Shown: positions 1 to 7,050 of the stretch, piece by piece
How positions within the stretch are numbered: the first letter of the stretch is position 1
Layout of the letters: each line of letters starts with the position of its first letter
Assembly: GCA_022711195.1 (NCBI GenBank)
Contig: JAKLFN010000085.1
Coordinates: forward strand, 1-8,723
Direction of reading: 5' to 3'
Source: Bacteroidota bacterium
GTDB taxonomy: Bacteria; Bacteroidota; Bacteroidia; Bacteroidales; VadinHA17
DNA length: 8,723 nucleotides
The notes under the pieces: generated by a model
Seen by the model: only the letters and a program-made list of their open reading frames with translations
Told to the model about the DNA's origin: nothing
Databases searched by the model: none
Made by a program: the position numbers and the translations under genes

Positions 1-585
1 AGAAGAAGCTTTATAAATATCCTCTTCGATGAGATAGAGAAAGGAAATATAACAGCTTATGATAACTCTTTTGTTCCTACCACATACCAGGATATTGAAA
101 AAAGTATCGGCGGCGGCGAAACACATATCCAGAAACCTATTGGAGATGGAAGTTCTTTTAAAGACACCGTTATTATGGAACCCGGCAAGAGAGACCTTGT
201 GAAAAACCTCGTACTCTACGAAGAGTGGTATTTCGATAAGAAACTGTCACAGCTCTCAGTAAGGATAATTGGTATTCAGCCTCTCTGGGTTGGAACAAAT
301 GAAGCCAATGCCCTCGACAAGAAGGAGGTATGCTGGATTAAATTCGATGAGATAAGGGATGTCCTTGCAAAATATGAGGTTTTCTCAGCAAACAATGATG
401 CCCAGAGAATTTCGTTCGACGACCTCTTTATGCAGAGAAGGTTCAGCGGTAATATAGTTGGTGAATCAAACGAATATGACGACAGGCTTATAAACAGGTA
501 CCTCGTAGGGAAACCTGCCCTGTTTGAAGCCGAAAGGATTAAAACAGAGCTCCAGAATTTTGAACACGACCTCTGGGAATATTAA
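1..585 (+). CDS. gldN: Type IX secretion / gliding motility protein GldN (PorN), 3' part
   Basis: The frame is open from base 1, so the gene begins outside the window; 194 C-terminal residues are visible. The Met at 175 is internal, not the start. GldN/PorN is a periplasmic component of the type IX secretion system that forms ring structures with the lipoprotein GldK/PorK under the outer membrane. Recognition rests on the family's conserved C-terminal half: EEWYFDKKLS (about visible residues 74-83), RIIGI (88-92), the block DAQRISFDDLFMQRRF (133-148), and the very end FEHDLWEY (187-194), which I recall as nearly invariant in the family. In known Bacteroidetes gldN closes the gldK-L-M-N operon, so gldM is expected just left of the window. 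The strong terminator 15 bp after the stop fits an operon end. The visible reading frame is intact. Confidence 0.93.
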   Translation, partial: RRSFINILFDEIEKGNITAYDNSFVPTTYQDIEKSIGGGETHIQKPIGDGSSFKDTVIMEPGKRDLVKNLVLYEEWYFDKKLSQLSVRIIGIQPLWVGTNEANALDKKEVCWIKFDEIRDVLAKYEVFSANNDAQRISFDDLFMQRRFSGNIVGESNEYDDRLINRYLVGKPALFEAERIKTELQNFEHDLWEY

Positions 586-599
586 CAGATATTTTAAAG

Positions 600-632
600 A
601 AAAAGAGGCTTTATCAAAAGCCTCTTTTTTTT
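600..632. terminator. Strong intrinsic terminator after gldN, probably bidirectional
   Basis: A perfect 9-bp stem, AGAGGCTTT (604-612) with AAAGCCTCT (617-625), encloses the 4-base loop ATCA. A/T pairs (one G-T) extend it to about 13 bp (600-612 with 617-629). A run of eight T (625-632) follows on the plus strand, which suits termination of gldN. On the minus strand the hairpin is followed by TCTTTTTCTTT, so it can also stop transcription coming from manC, whose stop codon lies about 150 bp away with no better hairpin in between. Confidence 0.88.
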
Positions 633-636
633 ATCT

Positions 637-780
637 ACCCCTAAATCCCCTGAAGGGGACTTACTGATTCTGTATCTTAGAGAACCCCCTTTAGATCTAG
701 TCCCCCGCAGCTTTAGCGGTGCAGGAGGGCAGAGGGCGGTTTTCAGATTTTTGAGACAGCCCCGTTTTATCTCTGAAACC
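637..780. repeat. Non-coding intergenic element with short palindromes, probably a dispersed Bacteroidetes repeat
   Basis: This G/C-block-rich stretch has no convincing open frame and contrasts with the A/T-rich spacers elsewhere in the window. It contains TCCCC-TGAA-GGGGA (646-659), the motif AACCCCCTTTAG (683-694), CCGC-AGCTTTA-GCGG (705-719), and an imperfect inverted pair GGTTTTCAGA (738-747) with TCTGAAACC (772-780). From memory, blocks such as CCCCTAAATCCCCTGAAGGGG recur between genes in many Bacteroidetes genomes. Only one copy lies in this window, so repetition within this genome is inferred. Confidence 0.5.
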
Positions 781-781
781 C

Positions 782-1867
782 TTACAGGTACTTTTCCTTT
801 GTCTCGTTTTTTACGTCCTCGAGGTAATTCTTTATGTTTTGTTCTTCTTCTTTCCTGACAATGAGCAGGACGTCGTCAGAGTCAACCACAATATAATCTT
901 TAAGACCCTGGATCACGGCTACTTTCCGAGGTGATATATTGAAGATGTTTCCCTGGTTATCATACGAAAAAACATTCCCCTGTACAGTTGAGTTTCCTTT
1001 CTTATCGTGTGCCGAATGTTCATATAGCGAGCTCCATGTCCCCAGGTCAGACCATCCGATATCGGTGCAGATAACATATACATTATCGGCCTTTTCCATT
1101 ATTCCATAATCGATCGAGATGCTTCTGCATTCAGTATATGTTCGTCCGATAAAGCTCTTTTCCTGGCGTGTTCCAAACAGTTTACTCCCTTCATCAAAGG
1201 CAGTAAACATATCAGGAAGGTGCTTTTTAAATGCTTCAAGTATTGTTCTGGCATTCCAGATAAATATTCCCGAGTTCCAGTAAAAATCACCGCTCTGGAT
1301 GAACAGCTTAGCCAGTTCTATGTCAGGCTTCTCGGTGAATGTCTTTACTTTCAACAGGTTATCATAGCCTTTCACCGGTTTCTTCCTGTCGGCCTGGATA
1401 TATCCATAACCGGTTTCGGGCCGGTTGGGTTTTATTCCAAGGGTAAGCAGGGCATCATGATCTTTGACAAATTCGAAGCTCTCCCTTATGGTATCACAGA
1501 ATTTGTCTTCTTTAATGATCAGGTGGTCAGCAGGTGTTACAGTAATGAGGGCATCGGGATTTTCTTTAAATATCCTGAATGTTCCGTATGCGAGGCATGG
1601 AGCAGTGTTCCGGCGGAAGGGCTCTGCAAGAACATTGCCGGGATTTATATCAAGCTGCTTTACGACAAGATCTTTATGCTCAGAACTTGTTACAACAAAA
1701 ATGTTCTTTTCATTGCACACCGATTTAAATCGTCTGTATGTCTGTTGGATCAGTGTCTCACCCGTACCAAGTATATCGAGGAACTGTTTTGGATTTTCCC
1801 GGCGGCTGAGAGGCCAGAAGCGGCTTCCAACACCGCCTGCCATGATTATTACATATCTGTTGTCCAT
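782..1867 (-). CDS. manC: Mannose-1-phosphate guanylyltransferase (GDP-mannose pyrophosphorylase), short form
   Basis: This 361-residue cytoplasmic enzyme converts mannose-1-phosphate and GTP to GDP-mannose and pyrophosphate, supplying mannose, fucose or rhamnose-type sugars for LPS, capsule and glycoproteins. The nucleotide-binding signature MAGGVGSRFWPLSR is at residues 9-22, with the Lys of ENPKQF at 27. Further family motifs are EPFRRNTAP (82-90), TPADH with the metal-binding Asp (111-115), GYGYI (153-157), FTEKP (177-181), NSGIFIW (198-204), SIDYGIMEK (251-259) and GWSDLGTW (271-278). It lacks the C-terminal phosphomannose isomerase cupin domain of the roughly 470-residue bifunctional enzymes, so it is the single-function type. 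The ATG at 1867 is placed just before the signature and about 28 bp downstream of a -7 box; a weak purine stretch (AAAGAGA) precedes it. It stands alone, convergent with gldN and divergent from the lipid transporter. The related hexose-1-phosphate nucleotidyltransferases are the only alternative, but the motifs favour mannose. Confidence 0.93.
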   Translation of the reverse strand: MDNRYVIIMAGGVGSRFWPLSRRENPKQFLDILGTGETLIQQTYRRFKSVCNEKNIFVVTSSEHKDLVVKQLDINPGNVLAEPFRRNTAPCLAYGTFRIFKENPDALITVTPADHLIIKEDKFCDTIRESFEFVKDHDALLTLGIKPNRPETGYGYIQADRKKPVKGYDNLLKVKTFTEKPDIELAKLFIQSGDFYWNSGIFIWNARTILEAFKKHLPDMFTAFDEGSKLFGTRQEKSFIGRTYTECRSISIDYGIMEKADNVYVICTDIGWSDLGTWSSLYEHSAHDKKGNSTVQGNVFSYDNQGNIFNISPRKVAVIQGLKDYIVVDSDDVLLIVRKEEEQNIKNYLEDVKNETKEKYL

Positions 1868-1894
1868 GTATTTCTCTTTAAAATTACGGGTCTA

Positions 1895-1902
1895 CAAATA
1901 TA
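1895..1902 (-). promoter_or_regulatory. Candidate Bacteroidetes -7 box for manC
   Basis: On the minus strand the sequence reads TATATTTG, an exact match to the Bacteroidetes primary sigma factor -7 consensus TAnnTTTG. It lies 27 bases upstream of the manC ATG, which would give a leader of roughly 20 bases. No TTTG -33 element is visible at the usual spacing (the position reads AAAA/TTAA), so the call rests on one box in an A/T-rich region. The same 123-bp divergent spacer (1868-1990) must also hold the promoter of the plus-strand transporter genes; the nearest plus-strand match there is AATATTTG at 1952-1959, one mismatch from consensus and not called. Confidence 0.4.
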
Positions 1903-1990
1903 TAACATATTATCTATCCTCTTTTAAGCAGGGTGAAGGGTAAATATGGTAAATATTTGTAATTTTATCCCTTGCTTTTAACGCAGTACA

Positions 1991-2731
1991 ATGAGATTTC
2001 TTGAACAACTGGGACTATATTTTCTGCTGCTGAAAAAGGTTTTCTCCAAACCTGAAAAAGCTTCGATCTACTATAAGCAGACGATGCATGAGATGGTTTT
2101 CCTTGGTTTTAATTCCGTGGGTATCATTTCCATTATCTCTTTCTTTATGGGATCGGCCATTACCCTGCAGACAGCATATAACACTGAGAATCCGATATAC
2201 CCGACATATCTTATCGGCCTGGGATGCCGTGATTCAATCATACTTGAATTTTCATCGACTATTTCGGCTCTCATTCTTGCAGGTAAAGTAGGTTCAAATA
2301 TTGCATCAGAAATAGGGACCATGCGTATCACTGAACAGATCGATGCACTTGAGATCATGGGAGTTAACTCGGCCAGCTACCTGATACTGCCAAAAATTAT
2401 CGCTACTCTTGTTTTCAACCCAATCCTTACCTTATTAAGCATTACCGTCGGGATAATCGGTGGAGGAATGGCAGGATCGATGGCAGGCGTAATAACCCCT
2501 GAAGATTTTATTTATGGCATTCAATATGCATTTATACCTTATTATATAACATATTCGATCATCAAGACCCTCTTCTTTGCTTTTATTATCACAACTGTTT
2601 CAGCATTTCAGGGGTATTATGTCACAGGAGGCTCCCTTGAGGTAGGCCGTGCAAGTACGAAAGCTGTTGTTTTCAGCAGCATACTTATCCTGATATTCAA
2701 TGTTATTCTTACACAGCTCCTTCTTTCATGA
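1991..2731 (+). CDS. MlaE-family ABC transporter permease (lipid transport)
   Basis: This 246-residue integral inner-membrane protein is the permease of an MCE-associated lipid ABC transporter, related to MlaE of the system that moves phospholipids between the outer and inner membranes. The family's signature cytoplasmic loop is clear: ALILAGKVGSNIASEIGTMR (residues 93-112) followed by ITEQIDALEIMGV (113-125). A second conserved stretch near the end is QGYYVTGGSLEVGRASTKAVV (207-227, here split as QGYYVTGG and VGRAST). Hydrophobic segments lie at about 37-60, 84-99, 132-167, 183-206 and 226-245, and the length is typical of the family. No Shine-Dalgarno precedes the ATG. Its last codons overlap the ATPase gene by 4 bp (ATGA), so translation is probably coupled. 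The lipid carried and the direction of transport cannot be told from the sequence. Confidence 0.9.
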   Translation: MRFLEQLGLYFLLLKKVFSKPEKASIYYKQTMHEMVFLGFNSVGIISIISFFMGSAITLQTAYNTENPIYPTYLIGLGCRDSIILEFSSTISALILAGKVGSNIASEIGTMRITEQIDALEIMGVNSASYLILPKIIATLVFNPILTLLSITVGIIGGGMAGSMAGVITPEDFIYGIQYAFIPYYITYSIIKTLFFAFIITTVSAFQGYYVTGGSLEVGRASTKAVVFSSILILIFNVILTQLLLS

Positions 2732-3483
2732 TAACAGTCAAGAACATAGAAAAAGCCTTTAACGGCAAAAAGGTGCTCGATGATGTCTCTGTAACTTTTG
2801 AACCGGGAAAGACAAATCTTATAATAGGACGAAGCGGTTCGGGAAAGACTGTGCTCCTGAAGACAATAGTCGGGCTGCATAATGTTGACCAGGGAGAGAT
2901 ATGGTTTGAAGACCTTCTTTTCAATAACCTTGACTTTACCGGGAAAAAAGAGATCCGTAAACAGATGGGTATGCTGTTCCAGGGAAGTGCATTATTCGAC
3001 TCTATGACTACAGAGCAGAATGTCAGGTTTCCTCTCGATATGTTCACAGGCCTGAGCATGGAGGAAAAAACCGAAAGGGTCAACTTCTGCCTTAAGAGAG
3101 TAAATATTCTCAACTCCAATAAGCTGTTCCCTGCTGAATTATCGGGAGGAATGAAGAAAAGGGTTGCAATAGCCCGTGCTATCGCTCTGAATCCGAAATA
3201 TCTTTTTTGTGATGAGCCAAACTCAGGTCTCGATCCGCTGACTGCGATACTGATCGATGACCTGATAAAGGAGATCACCGAGGAGTATTCGATGACCACT
3301 ATTGTTAATACTCATGATATGAACTCAGTGATGGAGATTGGCGAAAAGATCGTCTTTATCAATGAGGGAAAGATATGCTGGGAAGGCAGCAACAAAGAGA
3401 TACTGAGCTCAGATAATGAGGTGCTTAATGACTTTGTCTTTGCCAATTCACTGGCAAAACAGCTTCGGGCATCTGCAAAATAG
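2728..3483 (+). CDS. MlaF-family ABC transporter ATP-binding protein (lipid transport)
   Basis: This 251-residue cytoplasmic ATPase powers the MlaE-like permease encoded just before it. All nucleotide-binding motifs are present: Walker A GRSGSGKT (34-41), Q-loop Gln at 85 in GMLFQ, the ABC signature LSGGMKKR (138-145), Walker B KYLFCDEP with catalytic Glu 163, D-loop SGLDP (166-170) and the switch His 196 in NTHDMN. The variant signature LSGGM followed by basic residues, instead of LSGGQ, is characteristic of the Mla/Mce ATPases and supports the assignment beyond a generic ABC protein. The start is fixed by the ATGA overlap with the permease stop. No MCE-domain gene follows: the next gene is convergent and only 18 bp away, so the periplasmic lipid-binding subunit must be encoded elsewhere. 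It looks fully functional. Confidence 0.93.
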   Translation: MITVKNIEKAFNGKKVLDDVSVTFEPGKTNLIIGRSGSGKTVLLKTIVGLHNVDQGEIWFEDLLFNNLDFTGKKEIRKQMGMLFQGSALFDSMTTEQNVRFPLDMFTGLSMEEKTERVNFCLKRVNILNSNKLFPAELSGGMKKRVAIARAIALNPKYLFCDEPNSGLDPLTAILIDDLIKEITEEYSMTTIVNTHDMNSVMEIGEKIVFINEGKICWEGSNKEILSSDNEVLNDFVFANSLAKQLRASAK

Positions 3484-3501
3484 GATCAATACCAGAATCC
3501 C

Positions 3502-5004
3502 TTATTTCTTCTTCTTTTTTGAAGGTATACCCTCCTGGATCATTACCATCGGCTTATCGCTTTTCTTTTCAACCCTGTTGCCAAAAGCGAGGTTCATGCC
3601 TAAGCGCAGATGAACAGTATTCCAGCTCACAGGCATAGGGATGGTACTTCCCTCGGACACAATTTTGTTCCATGTTACGGGGATCCTGTCGGCCAGCAGG
3701 TAGAACTGGAAGCACCCTGGTTTAAAGGCAAGTCCGAATCCCAGGTTGTCATACCTGTGGTTCATGGCAGTATAGGCAACCGTTGCCGAGAATACATTTC
3801 GTACATTCAGGTTTGCAGACAATGTAAGGGCCTCCCTGATTTGTGAGCCTATAAATTTTGTATAGGAGAGCAGTCCTACCGAAAAGCTTTTGGTAAGGTT
3901 GTAGCTTCCTCCTGCCGTGAAGCCAAATGGCAGGTAACTGGTAAATGGTGATTGTGTCTCGTTCAGGTAAAATGAGTTCTTCAGGGAATCGAGAAATATT
4001 GTTCCGAGGGAATCGAAAGTCATTGTTCCGTTATAGACTTCGAGCATATCTACTCCGCTGAACACGAATTCGCTTTTTGCCTTAAGATTGGTGACATCTT
4101 TTTTCCATTTAATATAACCAAGGTCAGTTACAGCCGCAGAGACTTTCAATTTATCAGTGATCTTATATTCTGCACCTATATCGATTCCAAGGCCAAAATT
4201 CTTTGTGCCGAGCATAAAATCAATAATATTATCGGCACCCTCAAACCTTGAATCGTCGAATTTTACACTGTCGACGGTGTTCTGTCCGGAAAGGAAAAAC
4301 TCGACCGGGGCACTGAAATTAGCATCCAGGTCGGCATTAAGTGTATGATGATACTCGTCATTTATTGTAATTCCCAGCGACCTGTTGTCGATTGAAGCGG
4401 ATGCAATTCCAAAAAGGGCTTTTGCCCTGACTCCAATACGCAGATCGGGTGTAAAGTTTTTAGAAAATCCCAGTGCCACTTCACGGAAATATTTTACATC
4501 GGCCCTGAGAGAAGAGAGGTCCATGGTGCTTCCGACAAATTGTTCGTTGCCTTCGAAGCCAAGCCTTAATATATCTCCCGGGAGGGCAATATTTCCTGAG
4601 ATACGTTCATTCACATCAAGAGATATATAAAGGTCCTTCCCCACCCCGAAGCCTAGCCCGAAAAGCTGGATCATTGCTTCGGGTTCGAGTGAATTAACAT
4701 CTTTGATCTTACGGATGAATTCGTCAGGATCATAATCGGGGTGAAAGATAGTTACCAGTGAATCGGGCACCACCCCTTTTACAAAAACATCCGAGAAATT
4801 GAAGAAATTATTATTTATGTTGATATTGATTCCCGATATTACCGGTAAACCAATATACAGTGTATTTGATGGTTTGAGGGCGGGATTAAGCATGTGATTC
4901 TGAGGCAGATTCATATAGTAGAGAACCTGGCTGTTCTGTGCCGTGGAATTCACTGAAACAGCGGCCAGCAGCCCGAGCAGAATATATTTTAGTTTCCTGA
5001 TCAT
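3502..5004 (-). CDS. DUF5723-like outer-membrane beta-barrel protein
   Basis: This 500-residue protein has an N-terminal signal peptide (basic MIRKLK, hydrophobic core about 8-18, probable cleavage after STA at 20-22). The mature start NSQVLYYMNLPQNHMLNPALKP (spaced across 24-45) resembles the DUF5723 family of Bacteroidetes, whose members begin with a Met-Asn-Pro-rich motif like that of PorV/PorP-type barrel proteins. The rest alternates polar and hydrophobic residues with many Gly and aromatic residues (FGLGFGVGKDLYISLDVN, VALGFSKNF, LGIDIGAEYKI, LPFGFTAGGSYNL, NVFSATVAY), as expected of transmembrane beta strands. The last strand-like segment is VHLRLGMNLAFG (464-475). A 25-residue hydrophilic tail then ends in five lysines, whereas most outer-membrane barrels end in an aromatic residue. 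It is the last of three close-packed genes, 20 bp after the lipoprotein. Its function is unknown. The outer-membrane location is inferred from composition; the family call is from memory. Confidence 0.75.
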   Translation of the reverse strand: MIRKLKYILLGLLAAVSVNSTAQNSQVLYYMNLPQNHMLNPALKPSNTLYIGLPVISGINININNNFFNFSDVFVKGVVPDSLVTIFHPDYDPDEFIRKIKDVNSLEPEAMIQLFGLGFGVGKDLYISLDVNERISGNIALPGDILRLGFEGNEQFVGSTMDLSSLRADVKYFREVALGFSKNFTPDLRIGVRAKALFGIASASIDNRSLGITINDEYHHTLNADLDANFSAPVEFFLSGQNTVDSVKFDDSRFEGADNIIDFMLGTKNFGLGIDIGAEYKITDKLKVSAAVTDLGYIKWKKDVTNLKAKSEFVFSGVDMLEVYNGTMTFDSLGTIFLDSLKNSFYLNETQSPFTSYLPFGFTAGGSYNLTKSFSVGLLSYTKFIGSQIREALTLSANLNVRNVFSATVAYTAMNHRYDNLGFGLAFKPGCFQFYLLADRIPVTWNKIVSEGSTIPMPVSWNTVHLRLGMNLAFGNRVEKKSDKPMVMIQEGIPSKKKKK

Positions 5005-5024
5005 ATACCGCGATTTTCGTATGG

Positions 5025-7043
5025 TTATTTTAAATTGAATTTAAGGTTCGGTTTCAGCACGAGCGCTGCTTTAAAGTCGATGCCGTAATCGGAATAGATC
5101 TTTACATCCTTTGATCCGTTATCAGTTGTATTGAGGGCAAAGTTAAAGATCACCTTATGGGCATCATTGATCGATTTCCAGAAGCTCTCCCTGATTATTA
5201 TGCTTGTCTTTGATGTTGTTGGTGTTGTTACCGCACCATTTGCTCCTGTAAGTGCAGGTGCCAGAAGGTTTTCAGCAATAATCGGATATAGTGTGTCGCG
5301 TGCAATGGTGTCATAGAGTGCCATGCCTACAGATACTCCAAGCGGGAATCCGTTTTCGACAGTAAGGTCTACTCTCAGGTATTCAAAATCTTCGTAATTA
5401 AATGGTGAATCTTCGTCGGGATCGTCGTTTTTCATGAAATTATCGACAGTGTCGGCAAATTGCAGATTATTAATTCTGAACTCCATCGGCACCTCTACTT
5501 CAAGATCGCCGATGAAACGGCTTCCTCCGAACACATAATTGTTCATGCTTATCACAGGTGAAGGATTCATCTCTGCACCTCCTTTTATAACAATCTTTTC
5601 AGGAAGCATTGAAACCAGCCCTGCCAGATTTGAATTTTGCTTGTCGACTTTTATAAGTGTATCCTTATCGCGTGCAGCGGGGAAACGGGGATACCCGAGT
5701 ATGAATGGATCAAGGTCAAGTGAAACAGGTGCTCTGCCGCTTCTCGTACCAGTAGCCTGCAGGTCTACTTCGATAGGCACGCTGAAAGAATTCCGGTACT
5801 TAAGTGTGACCGACGGATTGGTAAGGTAAAAATCACCTGTGATCCTGTCAAGAATCTCATCTATCTCAAGGTCTATGGTGTCTTCATCAAATGTTTCCGC
5901 CTGGTTTCCGAAATACCCTTTGACGTGGTCAAAACCGGGATTTTTCATGCTGAAATCGATAGAAATCTCATCTTCACTGTTAAAAGTGACTATGTTATTC
6001 TGTGAACTTATCTGGATAAGGTATTCAACAGGCAGCTTGTTATATGGTTGAGCTGCAACGCTTCCCAGGCTGATTCTTGAACCGGCAACAGAAAAGCTGT
6101 CGATAAGTGTATTTGAAGGATTAATGGAAAATGATTTTGTGATCGGGGCACTACCCCGGATACTTGTCGGGAGTGTCAGGGAGACTGTCGACTGCAGAGG
6201 GGTTCCGTTAACTATATTATATGAGATATAGCCTGTACTCATAACAATAGAGTCTATCCTGATATCTTCTCCCGGATCAAAATCGATGGTATCGGTATTG
6301 TCATTGTCGAGAGTCGGGAGAGATTGGGCCGGAATTTTAACCCTGCCCGATTTAACCTTCATATCCCGGCCTGTCATCTGTATCTCGAGGTTTGATCCAT
6401 TCAGTACGAGCCCGCCTCCGGCAGTAATGACAAAACCTGCGGAAGTATTGTTCTTTATTAATGTCAGGTCGGCAAGGTTAATAGTTGCAGATCCTGACTG
6501 TCCCGGATTGATCGCACTTATGATTGCAGGCGATCCCAGGGGTGTATGCGGTGAAATATTATATATGGTGATAGTGATATTGGTTATGGTAACGGCAGTA
6601 TTGTTTCTCACAACAATATCGAGCGCCCCCTGGCTGAGTGTTGCATTCTCAAAATTTGTAAAGACCGGGAATGGTATCTCTCCTGTTGTTGTTACAGGAA
6701 AGACAGAGCCTGAGAATGGAGCAAGGTCTATCTCACCGATCCTGTACGACTCGCTGAACGATACCATGTCGTCAAAGTCGAGATAGTCATCGAGCCCGAA
6801 TTCGAGGACTGAGTCTTCCCTGACTATTATCCTGATAAACCCGTCGTCGTCGAATACTACAGTATCATTAGGGATCTCTTTAATATCGAGAAGAGAGATT
6901 TTTCCCTTCACGGCTGATATTCCGAATGTAGGTGACCAGGATGCTTCTCCCGAGATCTTGTCAAGCTCATATGTTTCCTTAATGCATCCGGAGGTTAACA
7001 GGATTATCGCCAGTGAAACCAGGATTAAAAATTTTCGTGCCAT
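5025..7043 (-). CDS. Large predicted lipoprotein of unknown function with repeated beta-sandwich-like modules
   Basis: I choose the ATG at 7043 (672 residues), although the frame is open to an ATG at 7109. From 7043 the protein begins MARKFLILVSLAIILLTSGC, a lipoprotein signal peptide with Cys 20 as the lipidated residue (Thr at -3 of the lipobox is a little unusual). This start also lies 7 bases after the stop of the upstream gene rather than overlapping it. The mature protein is acidic and rich in Thr, Ile, Asn and Ser. It contains at least four stretches with the pattern strand, Asn, turn, strand: LDIVVRNNTAVTITNITI (141-158), YISYNIVNGTPLQSTVSL (272-289), VTLKYRNSFSVPIEVDL (412-428) and LRVDLTVENGFPLGVSV (556-572). 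They resemble LEA14-like or Ig-like folds but are not assigned. An acidic linker, NDDPDEDS, is at 539-546. It is probably attached to the outer membrane and may act with the barrel protein encoded 20 bp downstream. No enzymatic motif was seen. Confidence 0.8.
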   Translation of the reverse strand: MARKFLILVSLAIILLTSGCIKETYELDKISGEASWSPTFGISAVKGKISLLDIKEIPNDTVVFDDDGFIRIIVREDSVLEFGLDDYLDFDDMVSFSESYRIGEIDLAPFSGSVFPVTTTGEIPFPVFTNFENATLSQGALDIVVRNNTAVTITNITITIYNISPHTPLGSPAIISAINPGQSGSATINLADLTLIKNNTSAGFVITAGGGLVLNGSNLEIQMTGRDMKVKSGRVKIPAQSLPTLDNDNTDTIDFDPGEDIRIDSIVMSTGYISYNIVNGTPLQSTVSLTLPTSIRGSAPITKSFSINPSNTLIDSFSVAGSRISLGSVAAQPYNKLPVEYLIQISSQNNIVTFNSEDEISIDFSMKNPGFDHVKGYFGNQAETFDEDTIDLEIDEILDRITGDFYLTNPSVTLKYRNSFSVPIEVDLQATGTRSGRAPVSLDLDPFILGYPRFPAARDKDTLIKVDKQNSNLAGLVSMLPEKIVIKGGAEMNPSPVISMNNYVFGGSRFIGDLEVEVPMEFRINNLQFADTVDNFMKNDDPDEDSPFNYEDFEYLRVDLTVENGFPLGVSVGMALYDTIARDTLYPIIAENLLAPALTGANGAVTTPTTSKTSIIIRESFWKSINDAHKVIFNFALNTTDNGSKDVKIYSDYGIDFKAALVLKPNLKFNLK

Positions 7044-7050
7044 GAATGTG

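Noticed and set aside
586..781. Possible small gene between gldN and manC
   Set aside because: No frame with a credible start and length is present; the terminator and palindromes account for the sequence.
1220..1927. A 235-codon open frame on the plus strand opposite manC
   Set aside because: It lies fully antisense to a gene with every family motif intact, and its translation (Cys- and Phe-rich) resembles no family. It is explained by the codon composition of manC.
3439..3458. Perfect 7-bp inverted repeat TTTGCCA / TGGCAAA with a 6-base loop near the end of the MlaF-like gene
   Set aside because: It is not followed by a T run on either strand and encodes ordinary family residues (FANSLAK), so it is not a terminator and is probably chance.
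6286..6786. A 166-codon plus-strand open frame opposite the lipoprotein gene
   Set aside because: It is antisense to a gene with a clear lipoprotein signal and consistent beta-rich composition. Its hydrophobic stretches mirror the Thr/Asn/Ile-rich codons of the real gene.
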